Positions 48,201 to 60,770 of a DNA stretch of 64,000 bases are shown in pieces. A program made the position numbers and the translations under genes. Source of the stretch: Diphasiastrum complanatum (taxonomy: Eukaryota; Streptophyta; Lycopodiopsida; Lycopodiales; Lycopodiaceae); assembly GCA_029204225.1 (NCBI GenBank), contig CM055093.1:18749041-18813040 (forward strand), given 5' to 3'. How positions within the stretch are numbered: position 1 is the stretch's first letter; every line of letters begins with the position of its first letter. The notes beneath the pieces are model-generated. The model did not search any database, was not told the DNA's origin, and worked only from the letters and a program-made list of their open reading frames with translations.

Positions 48201-51200
48201 TATGCCATGACCTGTCTGTTGGTCTAGGTCCCCAAATAAGTCAATTTGTTCTTGCCATATGTTACTTTTGCAACCAGCAGTAAACATATCAAACAAAAAC
48301 AAAAGCACATATACTTACAACGAACCCCCACATGCTAAGTTGCCATGATCAAAGGTCCTGGAGGCACATCGGGATCACTTTGAAGTGAATGGATTCTATC
48401 ATTGTGCTCCCCAAGTGATGTAGAGCTTCCGTACTACATGCCAATATATCTCCAGTACCACATCAAAACACGCCAAACATATTATCTTTATATCCAATTT
48501 CTTAACCTAACTCTGAATGGTTAATGACATACCCACAACCTTGAAACCTCTCCCAACAGTACCCTTTCCATCAGCCCTCACAACTGTGTACTGGTACAGG
48601 GATGGTTGTGTGCTCATAGTCAAATGTGACCTCTTTGGACACTAGGCCGCCCATACAATCCTCTGTCCTCGGAAGCCCTACTCCTCCTCCTTTCAGGTCA
48701 CCTTGAAATTTGCCTTCGCACAGATTGACTCTTAAACCTTTTGAGCTTCTTCTTATCCCAAGGCCAAAAACTGCCTTTACAATGAAAGGTTTTGAGACTT
48801 CCATGCAAGCCCTCCACAAAATGAAACACTTGAACAATCATATCGCTTCCGGTTCCTGTGAGGATCTTGATATCTTCAAGGATTTGTTGAAAACATCACC
48901 TCCATAGCATCCCCCTTGGCTGCCACTTCCTCAACCGTTGTCAATCTTGCACTCGTACCTTCTTGTGGATCCATAATCATAGTGTTGCAGACATGTCCAC
49001 CCAATTAGAGGTCTAAAATGTGGGGAAACGAGGGATTCTGACTCACAAAACCATCTCCAATTGAACGCCCCAGGTCTGTCCTGGTTGGTACAGCGTACTG
49101 TAGTCGCTTCCTAGCTGTCCAATTGTCCAAATCACCAAAGATAAGGCCCTTCCACACTAAGTCACAACGGTACACAGCCAATCACAAGTTATTTGAGCTA
49201 TTTTGGCGAAGATTTGGGGTTGAAATCATGTATTCCAGTCCCTCCTCTGTCAATGCTGGACCCGCAGCCTAAGAATCAGAATTTTTTCAGGCTCAAAAAT
49301 TGCCCACTTTCCTGCTGTCCTTCAGCACTGGACTGTCCTACTCTGTTGGCTCCAATTTCCACAAAATTTCATGCCCTTTTGATGCTTCTAATCAGCAATG
49401 GTCCATTTAGGGTATTTTTGAAAAATTTGCAGCCCTCTTCTCAACACAACCTTTGCTCTGATACCAAATGTCAGACTCCTAATCTGAAATTTCACTCAAA
49501 ACTTACCATATCATGTGCACAACGATCTGAAACTTCGATCCCTATCGAATTTCCTTGCATATACAAACATCAGAAAGCATGAAACATGGTGGAGCTGGCT
49601 GCCTTGTCTCCTTCCGACCTTTTGTGGCATAGATTATGATGAGGAATGCCTCTCTCTAGGCTCACATATGCACAATCCTCCAGCACTCCTTAATCCTGAA
49701 ACCCCATCTCTGACGGAAGGATCTGGATGTATTAACTTTGGTCTTTTGAATACTCACCTCAAGGCCCCGCCTTCTACAAAAGGATCTCAAACTGTTCAAA
49801 TATCTCTGTAACCCTTCCACAAAAGATGAAAGTAATACAACGTCATCAACATACAAAAGGATGGAGGTAAGAATATCACATAGCTGGCAACCAATCCTAC
49901 CATCATAACCAACTCCACTTCATCAATATAAAGACCAAATACTGTCAGAGAAATAGAACATCCCTGCTTTACTCCAATGGTGCTAGGATGAAGCTCTGAA
50001 ATACTAGCCTCTGTCCTGAAGCAACCAAATGCAAGAAGAGTGTCTTGAGAAAACTGAAGGTCTCTCCAACCTTTGTATAAGAAGATGTCATGGTATAGAA
50101 TCAAAGGCTCGCTTGAAGTCTACAAAACAGCAATAAACTTTTTCTTGCCTAGACCTAGCCTCCGCAACAATAGCCCTTAGAGTGTATCCGATTAGAGGTA
50201 GAATCAGTGAAGAGAATTATATCACCATGAGAGATGAAGTGAAGTAAATCTCTCCCAGTAGATGATGAATAGATACCATTACAATTGGACAAACCTATAT
50301 GCAAAGGATAGGGTTGAGACCCATGACAAATGAATGTCCTAAGGTCCTAATTCCTTTATCACGTCCACTATCTAGTGAATCGAAACAGGAATTTTGAGAA
50401 TCTGAAATTTTGTTTTGACACTAAAATTGAGATTCAAAATCATATCGCTTCGATTAGATTCAAAAGCCAAAAGGGAAAAATTCATTGGAAGAATGGTATA
50501 AAAATGTAAGGACACAAAGGATGAAAAAATTGAGTGTTAGAAATTTGAAGAAATTAAAATCTTATAACCTCTACTTTGAATGATGGATTGTAAAGTGCGT
50601 CAATATGACATTCTTTGTATCTAAGAAAGAACTACATAAGAGAAGACCAATGATCCAGTTGATACATAGTAGTTCAGTCAGATTTAAGCTGTAAATATGG
50701 AGCATGACCGTAGCTTTTAGTAGCTTGAGGTACTTACTGATTGTCAGCTTTTTGTTGGCACACTCTGACTCTCTGCTGTTTTTATGATTTGTATCTTGCC
50801 TAGTGGTTGAGGAGTTAGAGCTAAAGTGCATAGTCTGTTTGCAACCTAGGTTTTGAGATATTTCTCTTGCTGCGGAATACTATTTGTTCAATTTTGGGTG
50901 AGCCAGTTGATTTTAATGTTTTGCCTGCCATCCTTATATGTGGCTATCAGAGGTAATATTTATGGGGCCTTGTTGTGCATGTGCTTTTTACAGGTACCAA
51001 ACTTGGCGATGGGTTGAACCAGAACAAGGTTGGAATATCTGTGAAAGTTCTTTTCAATAAGAAAAAAACTGCTTACAATTATTGTGAATCCAGCCTTTCT
51101 TGTGTTCTTGTGATCTTTTAGGTAGCGTCACTCTTTGCAGATATATAGGAAGCTATGGGAACCAATATCAGCCTGTGTTATGTCTGCCTTCCCAGATGTA

Positions 51201-54200
51201 CATTGGATAGTTAGAGTCTAACGTAATCTCTATTTTAATATTGATCAGTCAATGTGTGACTCCTTGGACACCGGCAACATTGAAGCTAGTGAAAACTCCA
51301 GGTAAGTTAGTAATAAGAGAATTTAGGCCTCACATATCTCATATTGCTATTGACTATTATTGTTCTTTTTTTGTGCAATCCAGGAATTTATCAAAAGTGA
51401 GATCCTTAACTCTGCATTCATAAGACAGTGGTTTATTTTTTTAACTCACTTGCATTTCCTAATAATGAAATACAAGAAAGTATGTTGAGTTGGTTAACCT
51501 TTTATCAGATCAAAGCTAGTTAGAGCCATGGAAGCCAGGCGATTCATGTTACAAAAGGAGCAAGGCATGGCTTTTGCTCGTGCACTAGCTGCAGGTTTCA
51601 GGATGGAACACATCCCCAATCTTCTTCTTTTTGCAAATTGTTTTGGAGCTGTTCGATTACAGTAAGCTGACCTCTTTTTTGAATCTGGCATTGCTCAAAA
51701 TCGGCTATTCTTTGTTAGTTACTTCTGCTTTGTTCTCGGTATTTTAACCTGCAACTTCATTTAACTGCACCACCTTGAAGTGGAGAGAAAGTGTGTTTGT
51801 GGAGAATGCTGCAATGCCACTGAAGTTGCAGTACAAATGCTAGTAGCTTTCCTGTATTGGTATGTTTGAGTTGGCTTCAGCATCAGCTCGTCTCCTCTCG
51901 GCTGATTTGTTTCTACAATTGTCAGAGTGGTGATTCTAGGTATTGGTTTTTTGTTTTTCGACAGGGAGGCCTGTCTGAAGTTCACTTCATTATGTAAAAG
52001 AAGACAAGAAACAGGTGCCTGGTTAGAGGAATTGGAATATTCAGCTGCAGAGACAGCTTCAACTCATTCTAATCTTAATGGGGTCAAGCTTGCTACTTTT
52101 ACTAGAAATGAAACAGGTTTTGCACATCTTGCAAATACAAAAGGTACATCAGATGCTTGGTCAGAGGTTCCTTCTGAAAATGGTGCTGAATTCCAACCTC
52201 ATGGAAGCGAAAGCCAGTTTTCAACATGGACTTCTCAAAGACAAAACACACATTCTTTTCTAGCACAATCTGCAGAGCAAGGTTCAAGCCATTTGCAGGA
52301 ACTCAACCCAGGTAATAAATCTGTAGAAGCCTTGAATTGAGAGAGCACTGGCTTCTTGCAACTATGTGGAGGTGTGGAATTCGTCAAGCAGCGACGTTGA
52401 ATTAACTTTGTATGTTGATTGTGCAGAAGGTAGGGGCTCTGCAGACTGGGAACAGGCTGAAAAGGCATATCAGGCTAGACAACAATTGCAGACTCATCCA
52501 ACACATGCTTTTTGGACAGGTCATCTGGATATCAGTAACATGGAAGATAATAGAGGTCCTGCATACGAGATTAGGCCCGAAAATTGGATGCTTCAATATC
52601 CTGGCAATGTTCAAATACCCTTTTCATCTGGTGGATATCATAGTGATGTGGTTCACTTCCAGAGATCCAAGGCATCCACCTCAGTAGCTCAGGAAAGATA
52701 TGTGCAAGTTGGAAGTAATTCAAATGTTCTTCTTGGGGATGGTTCCACGGAGCCTCAGCTTCTTGTTCAACAGGAAAGTTATGATGATAGTCATTCCTTA
52801 TCCTCAGTAACTTATCCTGTCCGAGAGGAGAAACCTTATTTTGATGGTTCTCCAACTCAAAATGCGCCTTTAGAGTTTGATAGCTCATCAGCTACAGGAA
52901 GCATAGTACTCTCACAATCAGATGCATCCACAATAAAACGTGGTATGCAAAGGTCCTCATCTCCGAGGAGGAGGTCTTCTTCACCGTTAAGGAAACAAGG
53001 TGGCCGTCCCAATGTTCCCAATATTAAGCGCTCAGGTGTGGTAATGATAAAAAATATCAACTACATAGCTCCAGATGTACTTGATAATTCTAGCACAACT
53101 AAATCTAGAAATAAGCGCAAGGATGTGGAAGAGAGGGAAAGCAATGAGCTCAGACATTTGCAAAGTGCCAATGATGAGCAGATGCTGGCCAAGCAGGTTG
53201 AATCAATGAGCATAAGAGTTCAAGATGCCATAAAACTTTTTGAAAGCAAAGAAAACCCCATCAGAAGACATTCTGCAAATAAGGGTGGCAAAAAGGTTAA
53301 GCCAAGAAGCCTTAAAGAAAGTGGAGAGTCAGATTTCTCTGAGAATGTCAGTTTCAGCACATTGAGTGGGGCCAGAAGTGATACTAAATCTTCCAACAGG
53401 CAGAACTTAGTCGACAGCTTGGATGCAGGGGAAGAAATCAATTCCTGCTCTGAAGAGAAGCTGATTGGTCAGGATACCTCACAAACCAATGACACAGTCT
53501 CTTTTCCTAAAGATCTAAGAACTGACTTGAGCATGGAAACTGGTTCTGACTTCGACCTGTCTCCATCAATGAATGATCTTTCAGATTTGACGTCTTATGA
53601 TATCACTTTGCCAGAGAGACATGTCCAAAACATCTCCAAAAGAATCTTGCCTGAGCATGAATCAGAACCAGCTACTGTTCAGCAGTCTATAGGCAACACT
53701 GATTATTCAACCACAGAAGAGTCATCAGCCTTACCCGACGAAGGAACTTATTATTTTCTTGAAAGGTCAAGCCTTCTCAATGATTCTGATTCTGGAAAGT
53801 ATGATCAAAGACATGCTGCAATACTTGAAAGAAAAATTGCACAAGATCCAATTGTATCGCCTGAAAGAATTAGAAGCAGCTGTAATGGGAATGATGGTTC
53901 TTCATCAGGATTTGATTTTGAGTCAGGACTTGTTAATGGCGTAACTTTAAGTCAGAATGAGGATGTGTTTCTCATTCCAGAACGAGTTGGTGAACTGGCA
54001 TCAAACCATCCTTGGAATCTGACAAATATTCCAGATATGGAGCAAACAGATTTTGAAGATGATACATACTCTACAGTAAAGAAAAACCAAGAGGTGGTTC
54101 TTGATGAATCATTCATGGTTCCAGCACGAGTCACTCCTACAAGTCAACTAGAAGCATCCCAAAGAGCAACTGTAGACGCAGAATTTGAACATCAAGATAC

Positions 54201-57200
54201 AGTGTCAAATCCTGTGAATAAGCTGGAGAACAATGTCGTGAAAGATGATGAGACATTTGCTACGTCTGCACCTTTTGAAATTCATATGATGCCGCAAAGG
54301 AAGAGTGGACATCTGCCAAGGTCACGGACTGACCACCTTGATTATGATTTACAAGTTTTAGATGAAGCTGACAAGAAATATCAGCTAAAAGATGAGCATC
54401 AATTTGTAGATGAGATGAGCACTCCCTTGGTAGGACATAATGAAAAGGGAGATGGACGATGTCTAGGACAGCAAGGTACTACCAGGAAAGAAAGACAGGC
54501 GAGACTGAAAGAAATGCAAGATGTCTTGGAGAAGAGAAAAGCTGAGATAACTGCAAAAGGTGCAAAATTGCCAGACAAGCCTAACCTTTTATTGGAGGCA
54601 CAGTCACGAGCAGAAAAACTTAGAGCTTTCAAAGCAAATCTTGCAAAGGAAAAGCAAGAGAAGGTAGTTGCAACGTCTAGAATATGCACTGGTTTTTTGC
54701 AGGTTAACTTGCCATGCTCAGGAATTGAGACATTAATCGTTGGAATTTAGTTCCTAGTTTCGTCCCTTGCTTCTCAGGAAGATGTATTCAATTCCAACAT
54801 TACCTAGAAAACATTTCAGGCTAGAGCTACTTGTACACTTTAACAAAAACTATACCAGATTCTCTCTCTAGATTCTACACTGTTATGGTTTAATTTCTCC
54901 CTTTTTTTTTTCAGGTAGTTATTTTTCTTTTAGCACAAGCATTTATCATCTTCTTAGTTATCTTTCAGGAAGAGCAGGAAAGAAAGCGCTTAGAGAAATT
55001 GAGATTGGAAAGACGTGAACGAATTGCAGCTTTAAAACGCCCTGGTTCACTAGGCTTTCCAACTGCATCTACAACAAGGAGATCAAGCTTGCCATTGCCT
55101 ATTGCTAAAGGGAAGCTGACATCATCTTCTACAAACTTGAAGTCTGTTACCCCACCTCCAACTCCTATTCGTGATCTATCTTCAGGCTACATTTCTAAAG
55201 TCAAGGCTTCTCGGTTCAGTGAACTTTTTTCAAATCAGCTTCATCCACCAACTATAACAAAGCCAAAAAAGACTGGTGATAACATACTTAACCGATCTGT
55301 TTCAACTCTGGGGAATTATCTAGAGGAAAATAGTAAGTATTTGTTGGGTCATCACAGGCTACCTTCTGGACTCAGTTAGGCCAATGTGTTGCTTGATTGT
55401 TAGCCACATATGAAGTCTCGTATGTTGCCATGAATGATTATTTTTCGTCTCTAGATGAAAATGTTATGATTGATTGACATGCTTCTTCTTATTCTGGAGA
55501 GGGGAAGCAAACAGAATCCACAAGGAGGAAAAGCGTTGCTACTTCGAGGGAGTTGAAGGTCTTGCCATCATCTTTGAAGGAGGATCAAGTATCAGGTCCA
55601 CTGAAGGTCTCCAAGGCTTTGCTTGTTGAGCCCGTTTCTCAAGCGACAAGCAAAATTTATCCTGTAGCAAAAGTGCCACAAGATGCCAAACCTTTTCTTC
55701 GCAAGGGTGGTGGAATAGGTCCTGGAAATGCTCTTATTGTTAAGAAACAAAAAGCTTCAGCACTATCGGATAGTCCAAAGAGCCAGGGTGACAACAATTT
55801 TGCTCCATCAAGGAAGGTGCATGGAAAAGATGCAGAGGCCTCAGAGAAATTCTTTGTTGAAGATATAAGTGACTCACTAACAATCATGTCAACGGATGAA
55901 CCAGAAGAGAGAGCTGGGGTTGGTCCTGGCTTGACACTAATCCGTGCACCTGCTTCAACTGCTGCTGATGTGATTAACTCTCCATTATGCATAGAAAACT
56001 TCGAATCAAAGGAAGAAGAACAGCAAGAATCAACTGCATCAGTAAAGGATAATTTTGCTTTAAAAAATGACACCTTATATGGAACTAACTCACAGTTTTC
56101 CCATTCTCATAGCCATGAGAATAGTGCTCCCATTGCTGCGCCCATGAATATATCGGTCGTTGATTCGGAATCTCATCAGAAGATTTTGCTTGTTCATGCT
56201 TTGTCTTCCTCAGAAGAAGTGTCAGTGTCTCGGGACTCCAAAAAAGACTCCTACAATGTACCTGTTCAGTCCACTGCTTCACAACTGGACTATTGCGAAG
56301 CTGGATGTCATGAAAAACTGACGCCAAAAAGGCCAGAATCTGAACAATGTTATCCCCTGACAACTATGCAATTGTCCTCAAATTCGAGTTCTGCATCCTC
56401 TGATTCCCAGCATTCTTTTCCTCATAAGATGGATGATTTTCAAGCCACTAACAAAGAGAATACCACGCAATTTACTGATGGGCAAACAGATAGTGTAACA
56501 TACTCACATCAATCTCCAAAGGAGTCAGCTAAGGGGTTGAAGAGGTTTTTGAAATTTGGACGTAAGAGCCGGGGTTCTGGAAATAAAACTGAAAGCTCAG
56601 CTTCAGCACATGCCATTTCAGAAGGGGATGAAGATGGGAATGAGGCTACCAAAATTGGGTGTAAGTTCCCAGATGAAAGTGCATTGATTGATGGCCAGGA
56701 TGGAAATTTGAAACACATAAAACACAATGAGGCTCCTGTTTCAGTGCTTGACACCAAAAGAGATGCAATTCTGGGTGAGATTAGTTGTATGTTGTCTATT
56801 TTGATTCTGAAAAAATCTAGACAATATATCCAGTTTTTGTTTCACCAGAAAGATCACTTTGCTTGTTGTCTGAACCTTATTATGTTAAATGCCAAATCCT
56901 CCTTTGATTTTATTAACTAATTTGAGTCTTATTTTTCTTACCTCTCCTGGTCAAAACTAATGTATAATCTTGTGCATTTTTAGATGAAAAACATTCCATC
57001 TCAGGAGGCTCTCAGCTGAAAGGTACTTTCTTTGGCTGTTAACAACTGGTATATAAGCTGTTTACAAATTCACATTGTTGTTAGTAGATACTTGGTAATT
57101 GTATATTATCTTTGAAGCTAAGATGTCTGAACTTTGGTCTTGATTTTGTTGGACCCAGAACCTTATTTCTAAGTATGCTACATTTATTGCATGATACAGC

Positions 57201-57267
57201 GCCACGCTCTTTCTTTATGCTGTCGGCATTCAGGAGTAAAAGCAGTGATCCAAAGACACGATCCTGA
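39280..57267 (+). CDS. CIP7-like: COP1-interacting protein 7 (CIP7)-like, complete 13-exon gene
   Basis: Exons: 39280-39338, 39789-39986, 40626-40737, 40855-40900, 50994-51028, 51249-51301, 51509-51661, 51965-52311, 52427-54663, 54969-55332, 55500-56774, 56984-57022, 57200-57267. Introns are GT-AG, phases match, and the sum is 4986 nt (1661 residues plus TGA). The ATG follows an in-frame TGA. Family landmarks: FRLTPTRTR (exon 1), [20 protein letters not shown] and [10 protein letters not shown] (2), [20 protein letters not shown] (3), [19 protein letters not shown] (7), EACLKF (8), [12 protein letters not shown] plus a charged coiled coil ending [20 protein letters not shown] (9), [13 protein letters not shown] (11), [16 protein letters not shown] (13). 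Arabidopsis CIP7 is a nuclear COP1-binding activator of light-induced genes; the same role here is inferred. Exons 4-6 are small and poorly conserved, and exon 5 has a weak donor (gttgga), so they are least certain. Confidence 0.9.
40901..43508 (+). other. 5' part of CIP7-like intron 4, no recognisable gene
   Basis: Begins with a consensus donor (gtaagg). It contains only short frames. A cttcatatagcttg phrase recurs near 42080 and 42930, and a short GC-rich patch lies at 43100-43200 (gggctcaagtcccgcgtgg), which may belong to an unrecognised transposon end. The 5' LTR of the downstream Gypsy element was looked for here and not found. Confidence 0.5.
43509..47460 (+). mobile_element. Gypsy chromovirus-type element in CIP7-like intron 4
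   Basis: Sense-strand Ty3/Gypsy. Gag starts near 43509 (MDPSPSTQP), is interrupted, and continues at 43803-44648 with [13 protein letters not shown], the knuckle [14 protein letters not shown] and a protease remnant ([14 protein letters not shown] changed to DDG). RT (45080-45640) is riddled with stops but keeps [20 protein letters not shown] and [10 protein letters not shown]. RNase H is at 45770-45974, an HHCC finger at 46265-46405 ([20 protein letters not shown]), and the integrase core at 46479-47288 ([37 protein letters not shown]). The chromodomain is at about 47320-47415 ([20 protein letters not shown]), which places it among chromoviruses. A PPT (ttttaagggggaggga) precedes a probable 3' LTR start at 47449. 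No 5' LTR was seen. Confidence 0.88.
47449..47840 (+). repeat. Probable 3' LTR start of the intronic Gypsy element
   Basis: TGTTAGGGACCC follows the PPT directly, as an LTR should. The right end is not defined: no clear ...CA terminus with flanking duplication was found before the opposite-strand Gypsy relic begins near 47840. Confidence 0.5.
47840..49600 (-). mobile_element. Minus-strand Gypsy relic with PBS
   Basis: On the minus strand: a PBS TGGTATCAGAGC at 49466-49455, two bases after an LTR-like end (...TCTGACA at 49469), then about 1.2 kb of unrecognisable gag-region sequence. RT scraps follow: [11 protein letters not shown] and YGATVLAK at about 48130-48060, then GYH, a stop, and [17 protein letters not shown] at about 48040-47975, joined directly to the RNase H lead [20 protein letters not shown] (about 47965-47905). 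The catalytic RT centre is deleted. It is older and more decayed than the neighbouring sense-strand element. Confidence 0.7.
49455..49466 (-). promoter_or_regulatory. Primer-binding site TGGTATCAGAGC
   Basis: An exact 12-base match to the initiator tRNA-Met complement used by plant LTR retrotransposons, read on the minus strand. It lies next to an LTR-like TCTGACA end. Confidence 0.8.
49662..50195 (-). mobile_element. LINE (non-LTR) reverse transcriptase fragment
   Basis: The minus strand encodes RT blocks in the order found in LINE elements: [17 protein letters not shown] (about 50170-50110), then [20 protein letters not shown] (about 49990-49930), then [11 protein letters not shown] with the [15 protein letters not shown] tail (49856-49700). 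The catalytic YVDD-type box is present (YVDDVV; LINE elements more often have YADD), but at least two frameshifts separate the blocks. No 5' region, endonuclease or poly-A tail is identifiable, so it is a fragment. Confidence 0.82.
50196..50993 (+). other. 3' part of CIP7-like intron 4
   Basis: About 0.8 kb without recognisable coding sequence, ending in a pyrimidine-rich acceptor (gcttttta cag) before exon 5. Confidence 0.6.
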
Positions 57268-60059
57268 CTTTAAATGATTTCTACTATATACACGTGACAT
57301 ATGTAAGTTAACTGTGGCTTTTGTGTAGAATTTAAGTTTGCTAGGGAGTTGAAGAGTCTGTTAATGCGATACATTCGAACTCTTGCTGTAGAATTCACTT
57401 CTAGCACTAGGTTTTTCCGACCGTTTTTACCTCAGGTGGGTCTTCTTGGTATATATCTATTTTGGATAGCAGCATTGATCATCATATGGCTTCATATCAG
57501 AGGCAAAGGTTGTTCATTGATTGTATATTGGTTAGTGTGTGATGAGCCTGATACATTTGTTACATATACTGGAAATTTCTGTGCAGTCAGATTATGAATG
57601 CTTGGCATCCTCACTAATCAAACTTGTGTAATGCTGGTGCTCACACTTGACCTCACGTTTTGAAACAAGATACTGTCTAGTGTTGACTGTGTTGTAAATT
57701 TCAAGTGTATAACTTGTGAGTTTTGATATAAAACAGGATTCTCCAATTTCCAGGATTTTCCTTTATGGTCCAAGTGGCCAGCTTTCTTGTAGGTTGTGAG
57801 CAGATATAGAGAAATGGATGGACTAACCACAGTAAGTTTGTGCCAGTGGTGGAGCTTATTACTGTCACAGTCTTCTAGCGAATGCCTAACTTTTCTTAAA
57901 GAAGTTTCAAAAGTGTCCTCCGTTTCATGCGAGGTTTTGTAATTCCTTTGCCAATGGCACTAGATTTTCCACCTGTAGCTTCAGAAAACAATTTGACATA
58001 AGTGGTTACTGGTTCTACTTAGGCAAATCTGGCGACGGTGACGTTCAAGTCGAATTTGGTCAAATATTTTGCGAGGCTGAGAGGCCCCTTGCAAAACGCA
58101 TTCCAAATTCCACTTTCTTAAATTGGCTCCTAAAATGAAGCATTTTAGAGACCTAATCAATTTGAGCTTGTAGAGTCTGTAGAGGGACTGTATCTAACTG
58201 CGTCTCATATGAGCGACCATGAATCGGATCACATACGCTTATTTTCAACAATTAAGGTTTTCTTTCCTTGAATGCAATAATCTTGACAAATAAATTTGAA
58301 ATATCCATTACGTGTTATGCTACCTCTAGGTTTAATGATGAGATTTTTTATCATTGTTTTGCATGTCCCCAAAATATATTATAATCCTATTGTACTGCAC
58401 TGATTTGTCTTGAAGAGGCAAGCTTCCTCCACCAGCTTCACAAACTTATGTTTACTTCTTGATCAGATAGTCTTGTTTTTGCCAAGTTTAGTTTTTCAGT
58501 AGAACTTTTCATTCTACCAGTCTGCATGTGTATTTTTCCAGAAAAGTTTGAGCAGCTATACAGTGAGGCCTTGGTCAACGATAATCTTATTGTGGTGATC
58601 AACGAACATAGTTGGAGAGCATCATTTTCGTTTGCAAGCTTACACTTGCAACAACACGTCACTGATAGGGATGGGTATACAAGTTTTGCCTCATGGCTAT
58701 GTTGGCCTGGCCTTGCAAAGGCAGGACATGTGAGCAATTGCTAGCTGGTCAATAAAGCTTGCTTGGACATCATTCCATGCTGTTGTGTTATAATGCCAGA
58801 CCTTGAGAGACTAGAGCCTCTTAAAGATTGTTTGTTGGTCAAAATTCATGACGCTCTTGTGAAGGCGAAAGCCCTTGTGGACGTGACCCATAGATGTACT
58901 TGCACAACAACATCATCATGAATATCTATGAGCATATGCATTGCTCAGCTGAACACGAGTTCATCATACACACACTAGCATGCACGCATGCACACAACAT
59001 TATGCAAATAGTTGCTTGAGCTTCTATTGTCCTTGGAACGTGATCTAATGGTTGACATTTTCTTTTTTCACTATGAGGTAGAGAGTTTGATTTTGCTAGT
59101 GTGCATGTAAAGGGACTTACCAGGTAGAAAAAACGTCAAGAAATCTATCACCTTTTGCAAAAGAGAAGCTACATAGGTGACTCTCAATACACCATTGAAA
59201 TAATCAATCATATTGCTAAATGTCATGTGGAAAGTGGCTAAAAGGTCATTAACTAACACTGACAACCTAAAACCACGATTTTTGATGAAATGAAAGGGCT
59301 AGAGAAGAAGAGTGAGAAAAAAGAAGAGGAGAAGTGGTGTGGATCAGGTTGTAGAAGATACGATGTAGCTTATTTTGTAAAGAATATTCCTATTTTTGTG
59401 GAGACTAGCTTTTGGTTTCTAGCTAGTGTGATAAGTCAACTTTGGATAATGGGCATATTTGGCTGCTATTGGTGGATCTAGATGATAAGGCGCACTCTTC
59501 ACACGTGTGAAGGCTTGCTGGACAGTATACAACTCGTGGATGTACTTGATCTATAAAGAGATCAACCAAATCAATGGAAAGTTGATGAGACATTGGCATT
59601 CTAGCAATTTGCTTGTAATTCACTCATTAGAGTTGTGTTTTGAGGCTTGGAATGGTTTTGTATGCAAATGTACTTTGCTCTCAAGTTGTAGTTCGTATAG
59701 TAATTGTCTTCCACACGTGTGAGGCCGCCCTTTGTTTTTTGTCATTAGATCCATTGCTCTTGCTAAAATCATAGTGCATTGTTTTTAGATCAAGATCTAG
59801 CCTATAGATCTTGATGTGTGGATTAGAGTTAGTTGGGGGTAGAGTAGAGTGTGGTTTGTGGTTAGCTTTACATTATTTTTTTTGTGATTTTTTATTGTAC
59901 AAACTATGGAGAGAGATTGAGAGGTGTAAGGTATCAGATCCAAGCACCCAATCCCTTCCATAAACCCAAAAAACCCATAAAAATTAGAAAAAAAAATAGT
60001 GAAAAAACACACCAAAAATCATTTTTTCTAATCAAAATTTTTATTCGTTGACCCAACAG
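57268..60059. other. Downstream flank of the CIP7-like gene
   Basis: Contains the 3' untranslated region of unknown length and intergenic sequence. Short frames here do not resemble known proteins. No convincing poly-A signal could be singled out among several AATAAA-like strings. Confidence 0.5.
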
Positions 60060-60079
60060 TGAGCAAAGTAGGCCCAGAT

Positions 60080-60500
60080 TTGCAATCCCACCAAGCGGCG
60101 AGTAAAAATCCTTTTACTCACATTTTTGTATTACTCGCCAACTGCAAAATCTTCAAGAATACAAGTCAAAATTACTCACCCTCATCACAGAGCCCTCACG
60201 AGTATCTATCACTAGACAACTCGACAATTAATTTTTATCACTCGCCATTTCACAATATGAAGTACATGGTGGGATCTATCAGAGTATACTTCGGTGAGTA
60301 AAATGGATTACTAGCCATATTACTCGTCGACTTCGAATACTCGCCATCAGCCATTTCTTGCCAACCATCCACTGTAATTATTCGCCACTTCACTCGCCCT
60401 CATTTCTCGCCATTCCCTTTCACATATTTACTCGCCTACGTTACTCGTCGACTTGAATATCCTTTTTGCCACTTGTTATTTTTACTCACCATTTTGATAG
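60080..60500. repeat. Tract of dispersed (T)ACTCGCC / ACTCACC motifs
   Basis: Over about 400 bp, variants of TACTCGCCA, ACTCACC, TTCGCCA and TCTCGCCA recur more than fifteen times at irregular spacing, with one inverted case (ggcgagtaaa near 60095). This is not a regular tandem array and codes for nothing. It may be a degenerate minisatellite or part of an LTR. Confidence 0.6.
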
Positions 60501-60770
60501 TATGTCATCCGTGTATTCATCTCCATCTCCATCATTTCAACCTTCATCCTTTTGTATATCATTACATTCATCTATTTTTTCATCCATCAGTATCCTTAAA
60601 TAATATCCATCTATTATAGTTCACACACGCTTTCTGTTTTTAATTGTTCTCAATTTCTTCATCTCTCAATCTTTTGATTTACTTCTTTTCTTTTCTTATT
60701 TATCAAAAAAAAAATCAAAATCAAAACAACCCTTGAAGCAATCTCTTACGTCACAACAAGACTACATTCT

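Noticed and set aside
51927-56920. Three or more separate genes suggested by the long open frames at 51.9-56.9 kb
   Set aside because: GT-AG introns with matching phases and conserved order of CIP7-family blocks join them into one gene.
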